From Bog-473 sp036489775 (GTDB lineage: Bacteria; Actinomycetota; Acidimicrobiia; Acidimicrobiales; RAAP-2), in contig DASXFC010000046.1 in assembly GCA_036489775.1 (NCBI GenBank), positions 58,618-122,617 on the forward strand: DNA of 64,000 bases, in the 5' to 3' direction. The stretch's first letter is position 1, and every line of letters begins with the position of its first letter. Position numbers and translations under genes: made by a program. Below the pieces are notes generated by a model. It did no database searches, was not told the origin of the DNA, and saw nothing but the letters and a program-made list of their open reading frames with translations. Of this stretch, positions 16,265 to 23,956 are shown piece after piece.

Positions 16265-17107
16265 TCAGTCGGTCGTGCGCTGGCGGAAGAAGTAGGAGGC
16301 CAGTGGGGCGAAGACGGCGACGATGACCACGACCCAGATCAATGACGCCTCGACCGGGTGCTGCATGGGCCAGGCGTGGATGGTGGCCGACGGGTTGGGA
16401 TTGCCGAAAAGGTGACGGGCCGCTGCCGTCACTGCGCTGACCGGGTTCCAGTTGGCGAAGTCACGCAGCCAGGTCGGCATGCCCTGCGTGGGCACCAGCG
16501 CGTTGGAGATGAAGGCCAGCGGGAACAAGAAGATGAACCCGAACGAAGTGGCCGACTCCGCACTCTTGGCCCTCAGGCCCGCGCAGGCGGCCGGCCAGCT
16601 CAAGGAGTAGGCGAACAACAAGGTGATGCCGAAGCCACCGAGGATCGACGGAATGCTGGCTTGTCCTCGCCAGCCGATGGCCAGCGCGGTCAGAGCCACG
16701 ATGAGCACGCACACCGAGGCGGTCATGACGTCGGCGATGGAGCGCCCGACCAGCACGGCGGCCCGCCACATGGGCAGGGTGCGGAAGCGGTCGATGGCTC
16801 CCTCGTGGAGGTCGGTGGCCAGGCCAACGGCGGTGCCCATGGTCGACGTGGTGACGTTCATGGTGAGCAAGCCGGCCATGGCGTACTCCTTGTAGCCGCC
16901 GACGATCGGGATGGCCGACCCGAACACGTAGATGAACAGCAGCGTGAACAGGATGGGCTGGATGGTGACGTCGGAGAGCTGCATGGGCTCGCGGGCCACG
17001 TGGATGAGATTGCGCCGGGTCAGCGACCAGACATCGCGGACCGGGCCGCTGACCCGGTCGAGCACCGAGGGACGGACGGTGGGCGTGGGGGCCAAGACGG
17101 TGGTCAT
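16265..17107 (-). CDS. ABC-2 permease of the TetR-linked exporter
   Basis: DrrB-like membrane subunit, 280 aa, six predicted membrane segments, with RNLIHVAREPMQLSDVTIQP before the first. The start ATG overlaps the ATPase stop (ATGA at 17104-17107). It is the second exporter permease within 4 kb and only distantly similar to the one at 13908. It faces the amidase gene on the same strand with 61 bp between them. The substrate is unknown. Confidence 0.92.
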   Translation of the reverse strand: MTTVLAPTPTVRPSVLDRVSGPVRDVWSLTRRNLIHVAREPMQLSDVTIQPILFTLLFIYVFGSAIPIVGGYKEYAMAGLLTMNVTTSTMGTAVGLATDLHEGAIDRFRTLPMWRAAVLVGRSIADVMTASVCVLIVALTALAIGWRGQASIPSILGGFGITLLFAYSLSWPAACAGLRAKSAESATSFGFIFLFPLAFISNALVPTQGMPTWLRDFANWNPVSAVTAAARHLFGNPNPSATIHAWPMQHPVEASLIWVVVIVAVFAPLASYFFRQRTTD

Positions 17108-18090
17108 GCCGGGGCTCCTTCGAGTTCAGGGGCGGATGGGGCGGGCTCGATATCCCGCTTGCCGGTGAGGCGGAAGAACACGTCGTCGAGGGAGGGCTGG
17201 CGCACCTCGACGTTGTCGACCAGCACTCCGGCCTGGTCGAGGGCGCGCACGACCTGGGTGGCCAGGCCCGCGGCGCTGTCGACGGCCGCCTCGAGGTGAC
17301 GGCCGTCGCTACTGACCTCGACGGCGTCCCCGACCAGCGCGGCCAGCGCCGGCACCGCGGCGGGGTTCGCTTCGGCCAGCGTGATGTCGAGGCGGGCGCC
17401 CTTGCTCGCTTCTTTGAGCTGGCGGGGGGTGCCCTCGGCGATGACCTTGCCGTGATCGATCACCACGATCTGGTCGGCCAGCTGGTCGGCTTCGTCGAGG
17501 TACTGCGTGGTGAGCAAAAGGGTCACGCCGTCTTGGCTGACCATCTCGCGGATGTTGTCCCAGACCCGGAGCCGGCTGGTCGGGTCGAGCCCCGTGGTGG
17601 GTTCGTCGAGGAAGAGAACGGGAGGCCGGGTCATCAGCGCCGCGGCCAGGTCGAGGCGCCGGCGCATGCCGCCCGAGTATGTCTTGACGACGCGGTCGGC
17701 GGCGAAGGTGAGCTCGAAGCGCTCGAGCAGCTCGGTGGACCGGGCCCGGGTCTCGGACCGGCCCATCCGGCTCAGCTCGCCGATCAGCACCAGGTTCTGG
17801 CGTCCGGAAAGCAGATTGTCCAAGGTGGCGTCCTGGGCGGCCACGCCGATGTGCTTGCGCACCTCGCCGGGCTGGCGCAGCACGTCGTAGCCGGCCACAT
17901 GCGCCGAGCCGCTGTCGGGGAGGGCCAGGGTGGTCAGCACCCGAACGGCCGTCGTCTTGCCGGCGCCGTTGGGGCCGAGCACGCCCAAGATGGTCCCGGC
18001 GGCCACCGAGAGGCTGACGCCGGCCAGGGCCTGGGTCTCGCCATAGCGCTTGGTCAACCCCTCGGCCTCGATTATCAGTTCGTTTGCCAT
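17104..18090 (-). CDS. DrrA-family ABC transporter ATP-binding protein of the TetR-linked exporter
   Basis: Walker A GPNGAGKTT, signature YSGGMRRRLDLAAAL, Walker B VLFLDEPTTGLDP and switch LLTTQYLDEADQLA, followed by the DrrA C-terminal extension; 328 aa. The ATG at 18090 has an AAGGAAG ribosome site. The upstream region shared with the divergent TetR gene carries three operator-like repeats, one overlapping the translation-initiation region, so the exporter should be repressed by the neighbouring TetR. It is coupled to the permease by a 4-bp overlap. Confidence 0.93.
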   Translation of the reverse strand: MANELIIEAEGLTKRYGETQALAGVSLSVAAGTILGVLGPNGAGKTTAVRVLTTLALPDSGSAHVAGYDVLRQPGEVRKHIGVAAQDATLDNLLSGRQNLVLIGELSRMGRSETRARSTELLERFELTFAADRVVKTYSGGMRRRLDLAAALMTRPPVLFLDEPTTGLDPTSRLRVWDNIREMVSQDGVTLLLTTQYLDEADQLADQIVVIDHGKVIAEGTPRQLKEASKGARLDITLAEANPAAVPALAALVGDAVEVSSDGRHLEAAVDSAAGLATQVVRALDQAGVLVDNVEVRQPSLDDVFFRLTGKRDIEPAPSAPELEGAPA

Positions 18091-18102
18091 TGGTGTGGCT
18101 TC

Positions 18103-18173
18103 CTTACCGGTCGGTTGGTAGAGTCACTTACTAACCGCATGGTAAGGGCGAGACTTACCTGTCGTCAAGTAGA
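18103..18173. promoter_or_regulatory. Three TetR operator-like repeats, CTTAC-N10-GTA(A/G)(A/G)
   Basis: Copy 1 (18103-18122) is CTTAC-N10-GTAGA, copy 2 (18127-18146) is the perfect palindrome CTTAC-N10-GTAAG, and copy 3 (18154-18173) is CTTAC-N10-GTAGA. Spacings are 24 and 27 bp. They fill the space between the divergent exporter and tetR genes. Copies 1 and 2 also match over 18 bp as an inverted pair (18103-18120, 18129-18146). Confidence 0.75.
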
Positions 18174-18185
18174 AATCGGGGAATC

Positions 18186-18779
18186 ATGTCAGCACAGAGA
18201 GCCGAAGTGAGGGTGGAGGACCAGGCTGAGGTCATGGGGACCCGGGAGCGCATCCTCGAGGTCGCCATGGAACTGTTCACCGAGAAGGGCTACGACAAGA
18301 CCTCATTGCGGGAAATCGCCGAGCGGCTGGGCTTCACCAAGGCGGCGCTCTACTACCACTTCGAGAGCAAGGAGGACATCCTCCGGGCCCTCCACATGCG
18401 ACTGCACGAGTTCGGGCGCGACGCGCTGATGGGCTTGGGGCCCGAGCCGGTCACCCTGGAACAGTGGGAGGAGCTGACCGACGGCCTGATCGAGCAGATG
18501 ATCGCGCAGAGGCCGATTTTCATGTTGCACGAGCGCAATCAGGCCGCGGTCGAGTCACTGCATTCCGACGCCCATGACGCCGACCACGAGGACCTGCAGG
18601 CCGCTTTCACGCGGGTCTTCAACGACAAACGGGTGCCGATCGAGAACCGGGTGAAGATGGCCAGTGCCTTCGGCGCGCTGGTAGGGGGCCTGTTCGTCTC
18701 CGGCGAAGCCTTCATGGATGTACCGGCCGATGAGATGGCGACCATGTTGCGTGACGCGGTGCATCGATTGCTGCACTAG
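18186..18779 (+). CDS. TetR-family transcriptional regulator (exporter-linked)
   Basis: 197-aa TetR/AcrR repressor. The N-terminal helix-turn-helix (residues 18-65) reads RERILEVAMELFTEKGYDKT, then LREIAERLGFTKAALYYHF. The ligand-binding C-terminal domain is helical. It is divergent from the DrrAB-type exporter at 16265-18090, with a shared 95-bp region holding three CTTAC-N10-GTA repeats. Classic arrangement of a self-regulating exporter repressor. A ribosome site GGGGAA precedes the ATG, so unlike many neighbours this mRNA has a leader. Confidence 0.92.
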   Translation: MSAQRAEVRVEDQAEVMGTRERILEVAMELFTEKGYDKTSLREIAERLGFTKAALYYHFESKEDILRALHMRLHEFGRDALMGLGPEPVTLEQWEELTDGLIEQMIAQRPIFMLHERNQAAVESLHSDAHDADHEDLQAAFTRVFNDKRVPIENRVKMASAFGALVGGLFVSGEAFMDVPADEMATMLRDAVHRLLH

Positions 18780-18788
18780 GTAGTGCAG
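18771..18788 (+). terminator. Perfect 8-bp inverted repeat at the tetR stop codon
   Basis: CTGCACTA-GG-TAGTGCAG; the tetR stop TAG is inside the repeat. It could be a weak terminator or an operator for the following gene, whose -10 begins 12 bp later. Confidence 0.4.
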
Positions 18789-18799
18789 GCCGCAGTAGG

Positions 18800-18805
18800 T
18801 ACAGT
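18800..18805 (+). promoter_or_regulatory. -10 element TACAGT of the ROK kinase gene
   Basis: TACAGT ends 6 nt before the GTG at 18812, with no ribosome site between; consistent with a leaderless start. Confidence 0.5.
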
Positions 18806-18811
18806 CGAGAC

Positions 18812-19591
18812 GTGACCGACACCGCTGAACCGCCATTCACCCTGGCCATCGATGTCGGAGGCACCGGTCTGAAGGCATCGGTGCTCGGGAAGGACGGGAC
18901 CATGGCGGCGGACCGGGTCCGGGTGCCAACCAGCTACCCCGTCTCGCCCCAGCAGATGGTGGAGACGCTGACCAGCCTGGCCAAGAAGCTGCCCCCGTTC
19001 GATCGGATCTCCTGCGGCTTTCCCGGCATGGTGCGTCGCGGCCACATCCTGAGCGCCCCGCACTTCGTGACCGTCAAGGGACCGGGGACCCCGCTGGATC
19101 CCATCTTGTTCAAGGCGTGGTCCGGCTTCGACATGGCCTCCGCGCTGACCAAGGCGCTCGGCAAGCCCACCAAGGTGGCGAACGACGCCGACGTCCAGGG
19201 TGCGGCGGTCGTGCAGGGCAAGGGCCTCGAACTCGTCATCACGCTGGGCACGGGCTTCGGGACCGCGGAGTTCATGGACGGGCATCTCATGCCGCACCTC
19301 GAGTTGGCGCACCAACCATTCCGCAAGGGCGAGACCTACAACGAACAACTAGGTGAACCGGCGCGCAAGAAGATCGATGACCAACGCTGGAACAAGCGGG
19401 TGCGCGAGGCCATCACCTGCCTCGACACCCTCTACTTCTTCGATCACCTTTACATCGGTGGCGGGAATGCCAGCCGGGTCAATCGCGACGACCTTGGGGA
19501 TTTTCTGGCCCGGACCACGGTGATCGACAATGCGGCCGGCATTCTCGGCGGTATCAAGCTGTGGGACGGTACCCATGTCGGGCTCGAATGA
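18812..19591 (+). CDS. ppgK: ROK-family sugar kinase, polyphosphate glucokinase-type
   Basis: Phosphorylates glucose, in the actinobacterial PPGK subgroup usually with polyphosphate or ATP. The phosphate-binding loop IDVGGTGLKAS is at 13-23, the catalytic Asp D125 in VANDADVQG, and the second phosphate loop TLGTGFGTAEF around 144-154. The CxCGxxGCxE zinc motif of other ROK kinases is absent, as in Mycobacterium PPGK. The Trp/Lys-rich segment before the LYIGGG motif also fits. The start is GTG. Its metabolic partners in the window are the GH15 glucosidase and glucose dehydrogenase at 56-59 kb. Polyphosphate use is inferred from subgroup resemblance. Confidence 0.82.
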   Translation: MTDTAEPPFTLAIDVGGTGLKASVLGKDGTMAADRVRVPTSYPVSPQQMVETLTSLAKKLPPFDRISCGFPGMVRRGHILSAPHFVTVKGPGTPLDPILFKAWSGFDMASALTKALGKPTKVANDADVQGAAVVQGKGLELVITLGTGFGTAEFMDGHLMPHLELAHQPFRKGETYNEQLGEPARKKIDDQRWNKRVREAITCLDTLYFFDHLYIGGGNASRVNRDDLGDFLARTTVIDNAAGILGGIKLWDGTHVGLE

Positions 19592-19683
19592 CGTGACGAC
19601 GACGGTCCCACCGACCTAGGACCCGCGGCCGACCACCTTCTGAACAAGGGAATTGCCCGGCTGGGGCCGTTGATCCCGTTCGC

Positions 19684-19689
19684 TACACT
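19684..19689 (+). promoter_or_regulatory. -10 element TACACT of tRNA-Arg
   Basis: TACACT lies 15 nt before the tRNA 5' end, giving a start site a few nucleotides upstream of the mature tRNA. No clear -35. Confidence 0.4.
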
Positions 19690-19704
19690 GGCCCGTCGCA
19701 CCCA

Positions 19705-19778
19705 GCGCTCGTAGCTCAACGGACTAGAGCATCTGACTACGGATCAGAAGGTTGGGGGTTCGAATCCCTCCGAGCGCG
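19705..19778 (+). tRNA. tRNA-Arg(ACG)
   Basis: A full cloverleaf can be drawn: acceptor GCGCTCG/CGAGCGC, D-stem GCTC/GAGC, anticodon stem TCTGA/TCAGA around loop CTACGGA (anticodon ACG), T-arm with loop TTCGAAT between GGGGG and CCCTC. 74 nt, no encoded CCA. Bases 19737-19779 are repeated exactly at 21813-21855, so this gene is an integration target whose 3' half was probably rebuilt by the inserted element. Confidence 0.95.
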
Positions 19779-19779
19779 C
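19737..19779 (+). repeat. Attachment-site repeat, left copy (attL), 43 bp
   Basis: Identical to 21813-21855. It runs from the anticodon loop to one base past the tRNA 3' end, the usual crossover segment of tyrosine integrases that target tRNA genes. Confidence 0.85.
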
Positions 19780-19842
19780 AGAATAAGTCCAGTTCAGAAG
19801 GTCACGCGGTAGGTCAGGAACCCACCAAATGGTTTGACGGGG

Positions 19843-19937
19843 TGACACCGATCGGTAGCTTGCGGACATTGACACCGATCGGTGGCATGGAGTGGTTGAC
19901 ACCGATCGGTAGCTTGGTATACTTGACACCGAACGGT
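19843..19937 (+). promoter_or_regulatory. Four 27-bp-period hipB operators and the hipBA promoter
   Basis: TGACACCGATCGGT occurs at 19843-19856, 19870-19883 and 19897-19910, with a variant TGACACCGAACGGT at 19924-19937, exactly 27 bp apart. Each holds the palindrome ACCGATCGGT (imperfect in the fourth). The promoter TTGACA (19896-19901), 16-bp spacer, TATACT (19918-19923) is embedded: copy 3 overlaps the -35 and copy 4 the start site. Autorepression by HipB is the expected reading. Confidence 0.85.
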
Positions 19938-19953
19938 TTCATAGGAGCCAACC

Positions 19954-20226
19954 ATGCGTACTCGCTCGATCAAGGATGTCGCTGCCGCCGTCCGGGGCCG
20001 TCGACAGGACCTCGGCCTTAATCAGGCTGAGCTGGCCCGCCGAGTCGGCGTCTCCCGGAAGTGGATCTACGAGTTCGAAGGCGGCAAGCCCAAAGCGGAG
20101 TTCGCCCTAGTCCTCCGCGTCCTCGATGAGCTTGGACTAACTCTGGATATCGACGATTCACCGACGCCGCCGTCACCTGAGACCGTTGACCTCGACGCCA
20201 TCCTTGACGAGCACCGCGACCAATGA
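19954..20226 (+). CDS. hipB: HipB-type antitoxin, Xre-family repressor
   Basis: 90-aa DNA-binding antitoxin that should neutralise the adjacent HipA kinase and repress the operon. The Xre helix-turn-helix spans about residues 16-70, with LNQAELARRVGVSRKWIYEF as the recognition unit. AGGAG at 19943-19947 precedes the ATG. The stop overlaps the hipA start (ATGA), the usual type II toxin-antitoxin coupling. Four tandem operators lie in its promoter. Confidence 0.92.
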   Translation: MRTRSIKDVAAAVRGRRQDLGLNQAELARRVGVSRKWIYEFEGGKPKAEFALVLRVLDELGLTLDIDDSPTPPSPETVDLDAILDEHRDQ

Positions 20227-21494
20227 CCGACTCTCTCATTGCAGTTCTCCAGGACACCACCGCAGGTACCGTCAAACGCCTACATGGCGGTCGACTCCGC
20301 TTCGACTATGACGACGACTACCGCAAGAAGTCTGGGGCGACTCCACTGTCCGTATCCATGCCACTCCAAGTGCGCTCGCACCCCGACCATGTCATTTCAC
20401 CATGGTTGTGGGGACTGCTCCCCGACAACGAAGCTGTGCTTGCCAGATGGGCGCGGCAGTTCCAAGCCTCAGCCTCCTCGCCCTTCTCCTTGCTCTCCAC
20501 ACCGATCGGCCATGATGTCGCCGGAGCCGTTCGCTTCGCAGCACCCGAAGTGCTGGACGAAGTCATGAGAAGACCGGGAACAGTCGCATGGCTTACCGAG
20601 GATGAAGTGGCTCAGCGGCTGCGTGAATTAAGAGAAGACTCGACATCGTGGTTGGGCCGGACCTTCACAGGCCAATTCAGTCTGGCTGGCGCACAGGCCA
20701 AAACGGCACTCTTGTTGAAGGACGGCCGTTGGGGTCAGCCATCGGGACCAATCGCCACAAGTCATATCCTGAAGCCGGCTGTCGCTGGCCACGACGACCA
20801 CGATCTCAACGAGCACCTCTGTCTCGATGCCGCCCGGCGGGCGGGTCTATTGGTGGCCCGCACCCGAGTAGCTCAATTCGGAGACGAGTCGGCGATCGTC
20901 GTCGACCGTTATGACCGAAGGGTCGTCGGGGACACAGTCATCAGGATCCATCAGGAGGATTTCTGTCAGGCACTGTCCGTGCTGCCATCAAAGAAATACC
21001 AGAATGAAGGGGGACCTGGCCCGAAGGACATCGTGAATCTGATACGTCAGTCAATGGCGCCTCGCACAATCGAGGAATCCATATTGCGCTTCCTCGATGC
21101 TCTGGCTTGGAACTGGATTATCGGTGGCACGGATGCGCATGCGAAGAATTACTCACTTCTCCTCGCTGGCGATGAGGTCCGCCTCGCTCCGTTGTACGAC
21201 ATTGCGTCGGCATTGCCATATGGAGTGCACGAAAAAAAGCTGCGCTTTGCCATGAAGATCGGGGGTGACTATCGCGTATATCTTCAACGCAACACATGGC
21301 CAACCCTCGCCGCCGATCTGGACCTCGACGGCGACATGGTCAACGAACGAGTTACTGGACTCGCGCTCCGCGCCCCCGATGCATTTGCCGACGCTGCATC
21401 CAATTTGGACGTCAAGATGCTCGAGCGTCCGTTTCCACACCGGCTTGTCGACCTCGTTGCTGATCGCTCGGCACGCTGCTTGCAGATCCTTTGA
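20223..21494 (+). CDS. hipA: HipA-type Ser/Thr kinase toxin
   Basis: Type II toxin kinase; E. coli HipA phosphorylates glutamyl-tRNA synthetase and causes persistence. All catalytic features are present: the autophosphorylated loop FSLAGAQAKTALL with S153, ATP-contacting K184 (SHILKPA), the QEDFCQAL motif, catalytic D304 and N309 in GGTDAHAKN, and metal-binding D326 in LAPLYDIASA. 423 aa against about 440 in E. coli. It looks intact and active. Codon and base usage are less GC-rich than the flanking genes, which fits transfer within the tRNA-Arg element. Confidence 0.93.
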   Translation: MTDSLIAVLQDTTAGTVKRLHGGRLRFDYDDDYRKKSGATPLSVSMPLQVRSHPDHVISPWLWGLLPDNEAVLARWARQFQASASSPFSLLSTPIGHDVAGAVRFAAPEVLDEVMRRPGTVAWLTEDEVAQRLRELREDSTSWLGRTFTGQFSLAGAQAKTALLLKDGRWGQPSGPIATSHILKPAVAGHDDHDLNEHLCLDAARRAGLLVARTRVAQFGDESAIVVDRYDRRVVGDTVIRIHQEDFCQALSVLPSKKYQNEGGPGPKDIVNLIRQSMAPRTIEESILRFLDALAWNWIIGGTDAHAKNYSLLLAGDEVRLAPLYDIASALPYGVHEKKLRFAMKIGGDYRVYLQRNTWPTLAADLDLDGDMVNERVTGLALRAPDAFADAASNLDVKMLERPFPHRLVDLVADRSARCLQIL

Positions 21495-21561
21495 GTCACA
21501 ATGACAGCGAACTGAAGCTATCTGGCTTCGTTGACCCTTTGATTCAGCCCCTGCCGGGGGA

Positions 21562-21707
21562 TTGCTACTGCGTTGCTACTATTTGTTGCAGATCTGCGGA
21601 GAGTTGAGTTCAGTAGCAACCCAGTAGCAATTGCTGAATTCAGAATCCGGCATCTGATTCGAGTCAGAGTGCCAACGATTCGGAATTGTTGCTACTGCTT
21701 TGCTACT
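21562..21707. repeat. Three TTGCTACTG-N2-TTGCTACT repeats near the right element boundary
   Basis: Copies at 21562-21580 (+), 21612-21630 (-) and 21689-21707 (+) differ only at the two central bases. The first two form an inverted pair. Each is itself a tandem of TTGCTACT-type units. The layout, 106 bp from the att core, resembles integrase or excisionase arm-binding sites; that role is inferred. The rest of 21495-21812 holds no gene I can support. Confidence 0.65.
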
Positions 21708-21812
21708 CAAATCGGTGGACGGGGTTCGATTCGGAGGGACTGGCTGGATTACCTACCCTTCCTGAGCTGGGCATATGGATTCTGCTGCACTCACTGGACG
21801 AACGAAATCCCT

Positions 21813-21855
21813 CTACGGATCAGAAGGTTGGGGGTTCGAATCCCTCCGAGCGCGC
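21813..21855 (+). repeat. Attachment-site repeat, right copy (attR), a tRNA-Arg 3' fragment
   Basis: Exact 43-bp copy of 19737-19779. The 5' acceptor strand, D-arm and the 5' side of the anticodon stem are missing, so this is not a functional tRNA gene but the displaced end of the target. The 208 bp after it, up to the acyltransferase start, hold no gene I can support. Confidence 0.85.
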
Positions 21856-22063
21856 TTTGTCCCAGGTCAGGGCCTCGTTTTTTCCATCGTAGATGGTGGC
21901 CCATCGATGGTCTTCTTCCAGCTCGAAACGGATGAGCCGGTGGAGGCGCAGCGTTGGCGCCCATTCTTGCTAAGCCTGAGAAGCGGACGAGCGAAATGGT
22001 GGCTGGAATGGCGTGCAAGGTCTAAAGGCGGGATCGGCTCGGCATAGACGAACCGGTCGCCCC

Positions 22064-23194
22064 ATGCTCACTTCCCTCACCCTCCAGGGGACACCGAACA
22101 GCTTCGGCTTTCTCCGGTGGGTCATGGCCGTGGTGGTGCTGATCGACCACAGCTACGTGCTGAGTGGATTGGGAAACGACCCGACTTGGTTCACTCGAAA
22201 CCAAGACACGATGGGTGGAATTGCAGTCGCCGGGTTCTTCATCATGAGCGGATTCCTCGTGACTCGTAGTCAGCTCACGAGGCGTGGTACCGGACGCTTC
22301 CTTTGGAAGCGATTTCTGCGAATCTTTCCCGGATACTGGGTCTGCCTGATCATCACCGCTTTTGGCTTCGCCTCCATCGCTTGGCTCCACGAACGAGGCG
22401 CGCTGACCGCCGCCTTCCTCAACTCGCCCGGCGGACCATTCAGTTATCTCAGTGGGAACTTCCTCTTACACGTACACCAATACGGCATCGACGGTCTTCT
22501 CGAAGGAACCCCGTACGGGAAGGTGGCCGGTGGCCCTTTCGATGGTTCGCTCTGGACACTCCTTTACGAGTTCAAGTGTTACCTGCTCATCGCTCTACTC
22601 GGAGCGACGAAATTGCTCTGGCGCAGATCGACGCTCCCCCTTTTCACCCTGTTGTTCTACGTGTACACCCTCTTATTCCAGTACGACCACGGGTGGGTGA
22701 GCGGTCTCGGTCCGCCTTTGGACGACCTGTACCTCGCCAGGTTCGGGTGTCTCTTCTTGTTGGGTGCAACCATGGCCCTTTTTGCGGAACGGATACCTCT
22801 CGATGATCGGTTCGGAATTGCAGCAGTGTTAGTGGTGCTTGCGACTTGGCACTGGGGGAGCTGGATCGCGATTGGCTATCCCGCGTTCGCTTACAGCCTG
22901 CTGTGGCTTGCGGGCAGGCTGCCTTTGCACTGGTGGGACCACCTCGGAGACATGTCTTACGGCATCTACATCTACGCCTTTCCCGTTCAAATGACTCTGG
23001 CCGACCATGATCTGCAGAAGCACGGGATTGCGGCCTTCATCCTGGCGAGCTTCGCCATCACGACCGTCCTCGCGTTCCTCAGCTGGAATCTGGTGGAGAG
23101 GAGGGCCCTGGGACTCAAGAGCTTGTCCTTGGCTCGCCTCAAACCACGGCATCGCCGGCCTACTCCGTCCGCAACGGGCTCACAGACGGATTGA
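22064..23194 (+). CDS. Acyltransferase 3 (OafA/YrhL-like) membrane protein
   Basis: Integral membrane O-acyltransferase that typically transfers acetyl or other acyl groups to surface glycans or lipids. About ten membrane segments; the N-terminal signature FLRWVMAVVVLIDHSYVLSG supplies the conserved Arg and His, and FIMSGFLVTRS and FLWKRFLRIFPGYW are typical. The ATG at 22064 is chosen because it begins just before the first conserved segment; 17 upstream in-frame codons look non-coding. At 376 aa it lacks the SGNH domain of longer OafA proteins. It lies just outside the hipBA element and is also less GC-rich than average, so it may be independently acquired. Confidence 0.87.
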   Translation: MLTSLTLQGTPNSFGFLRWVMAVVVLIDHSYVLSGLGNDPTWFTRNQDTMGGIAVAGFFIMSGFLVTRSQLTRRGTGRFLWKRFLRIFPGYWVCLIITAFGFASIAWLHERGALTAAFLNSPGGPFSYLSGNFLLHVHQYGIDGLLEGTPYGKVAGGPFDGSLWTLLYEFKCYLLIALLGATKLLWRRSTLPLFTLLFYVYTLLFQYDHGWVSGLGPPLDDLYLARFGCLFLLGATMALFAERIPLDDRFGIAAVLVVLATWHWGSWIAIGYPAFAYSLLWLAGRLPLHWWDHLGDMSYGIYIYAFPVQMTLADHDLQKHGIAAFILASFAITTVLAFLSWNLVERRALGLKSLSLARLKPRHRRPTPSATGSQTD

Positions 23195-23329
23195 CGTTCA
23201 GCAGAATCCGGGCCGTTGGTGCTGCTCGCCGACCATGGCGCGGCCGACCGGCGACCGGTTGCGGCGGGCGTGACCCGGTGGTACAACTCCCGCCGACCAG
23301 GGTATTAACCGAGGCGAAGGAGGGTGGAA

Positions 23330-23893
23330 ATGCGGCCACTCAGGCGTATCAGTTGCGTTCGCCTCGCCGTCGTCACCTTTGGCGCCGGCATCGTGTTCTC
23401 GGCGGCACCGGCCAGCGCCGAGGTGATCGCCGGTCCGACCTCGTTCGACGGCACCTGCCAGATCAACGGGAACATCGGCTTTGGGGACGACCTAGGCGCC
23501 ACCGAGGTCTTCAGCGGAGCCGGGACCTGCAACGGCACGGTGGACGGTCTACCGACGGGGTCGCACCCGGTCCAAGTCCAGATAAATGTCGAGGGCCTCG
23601 TGGCGGGACTCCTGACTGACCCGAACCTCCCGGCTGGCAGCCTCGGCGCCAGCCTGTTTCCCCCTACCACCCCGTTGGTCAATCTGGGGACGGGTTCCAT
23701 CTTCTTTACCAATGCCTGTGCGACGGGCGAGATCTGCGAGAACCTGGACTTCAGCGTCTACGACGTGCTCGGGCAGATCGTCCTGCAGGGCGATGGGGGC
23801 GGCTTCGCCTTGGGGTCGGTCATGCCGCAACAGACCCTCTTCTCGTCCCAATCCGTCTCCCTAACGACGGTCGACTACCTCACCGGCGAATAG
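23330..23893 (+). CDS. Secreted protein of unknown function
   Basis: Not recognised. The 187-aa protein has a Sec signal peptide (Arg-rich start, hydrophobic core VVTFGAGIVFSAA, likely cleavage after PASA). The mature part is acidic, Gly/Thr-rich and beta-strand-like, with four cysteines in two pairs (TCQING and TCNGT; ACATGEICEN) that could form disulfides. A ribosome site GAAGGAGG lies just before the ATG at 23330; a GTG six bases upstream is less likely. It stands alone between the acyltransferase and a convergent LLM gene. Confidence 0.7.
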   Translation: MRPLRRISCVRLAVVTFGAGIVFSAAPASAEVIAGPTSFDGTCQINGNIGFGDDLGATEVFSGAGTCNGTVDGLPTGSHPVQVQINVEGLVAGLLTDPNLPAGSLGASLFPPTTPLVNLGTGSIFFTNACATGEICENLDFSVYDVLGQIVLQGDGGGFALGSVMPQQTLFSSQSVSLTTVDYLTGE

Positions 23894-23924
23894 ATACCGA
23901 GCTGATCGCCTGTCTCGGACATCA

Positions 23925-23947
23925 GTGCGCCGCCACCGGCGCCGCAC
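23925..23947. terminator. Hairpin between convergent genes
   Basis: GTGCG...CGCAC outer and GCC-ACC-GGC inner pairs with one mismatch, located between the secreted-protein stop and the LLM-gene stop. Confidence 0.45.
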
Positions 23948-23956
23948 ACCTCGAAC

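Larger units (their letters stand above)
19780..21855 (+). mobile_element. 2.08-kb hipBA element integrated at tRNA-Arg, no integrase
   Basis: The segment lies between the intact tRNA-Arg and a 43-bp exact duplicate of the tRNA 3' part. Its only genes are hipB and hipA, and its base composition is visibly less GC-rich than the flanking chromosome. Paired repeats at 21562-21707 next to the right boundary resemble integrase arm-type sites. No integrase or excisionase can be seen, so it is either a deletion remnant or a non-autonomous element mobilised in trans. Confidence 0.75.

Noticed and set aside
21813..21855. Second tRNA-Arg gene
   Set aside because: Only the 3' part from the anticodon loop onward is present; the acceptor 5' strand and D-arm are missing, so it is an attachment-site fragment.
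21573..21935. 120-codon frame as an integrase remnant
   Set aside because: The translation has no tyrosine- or serine-recombinase motif and crosses the repeats and the tRNA fragment.
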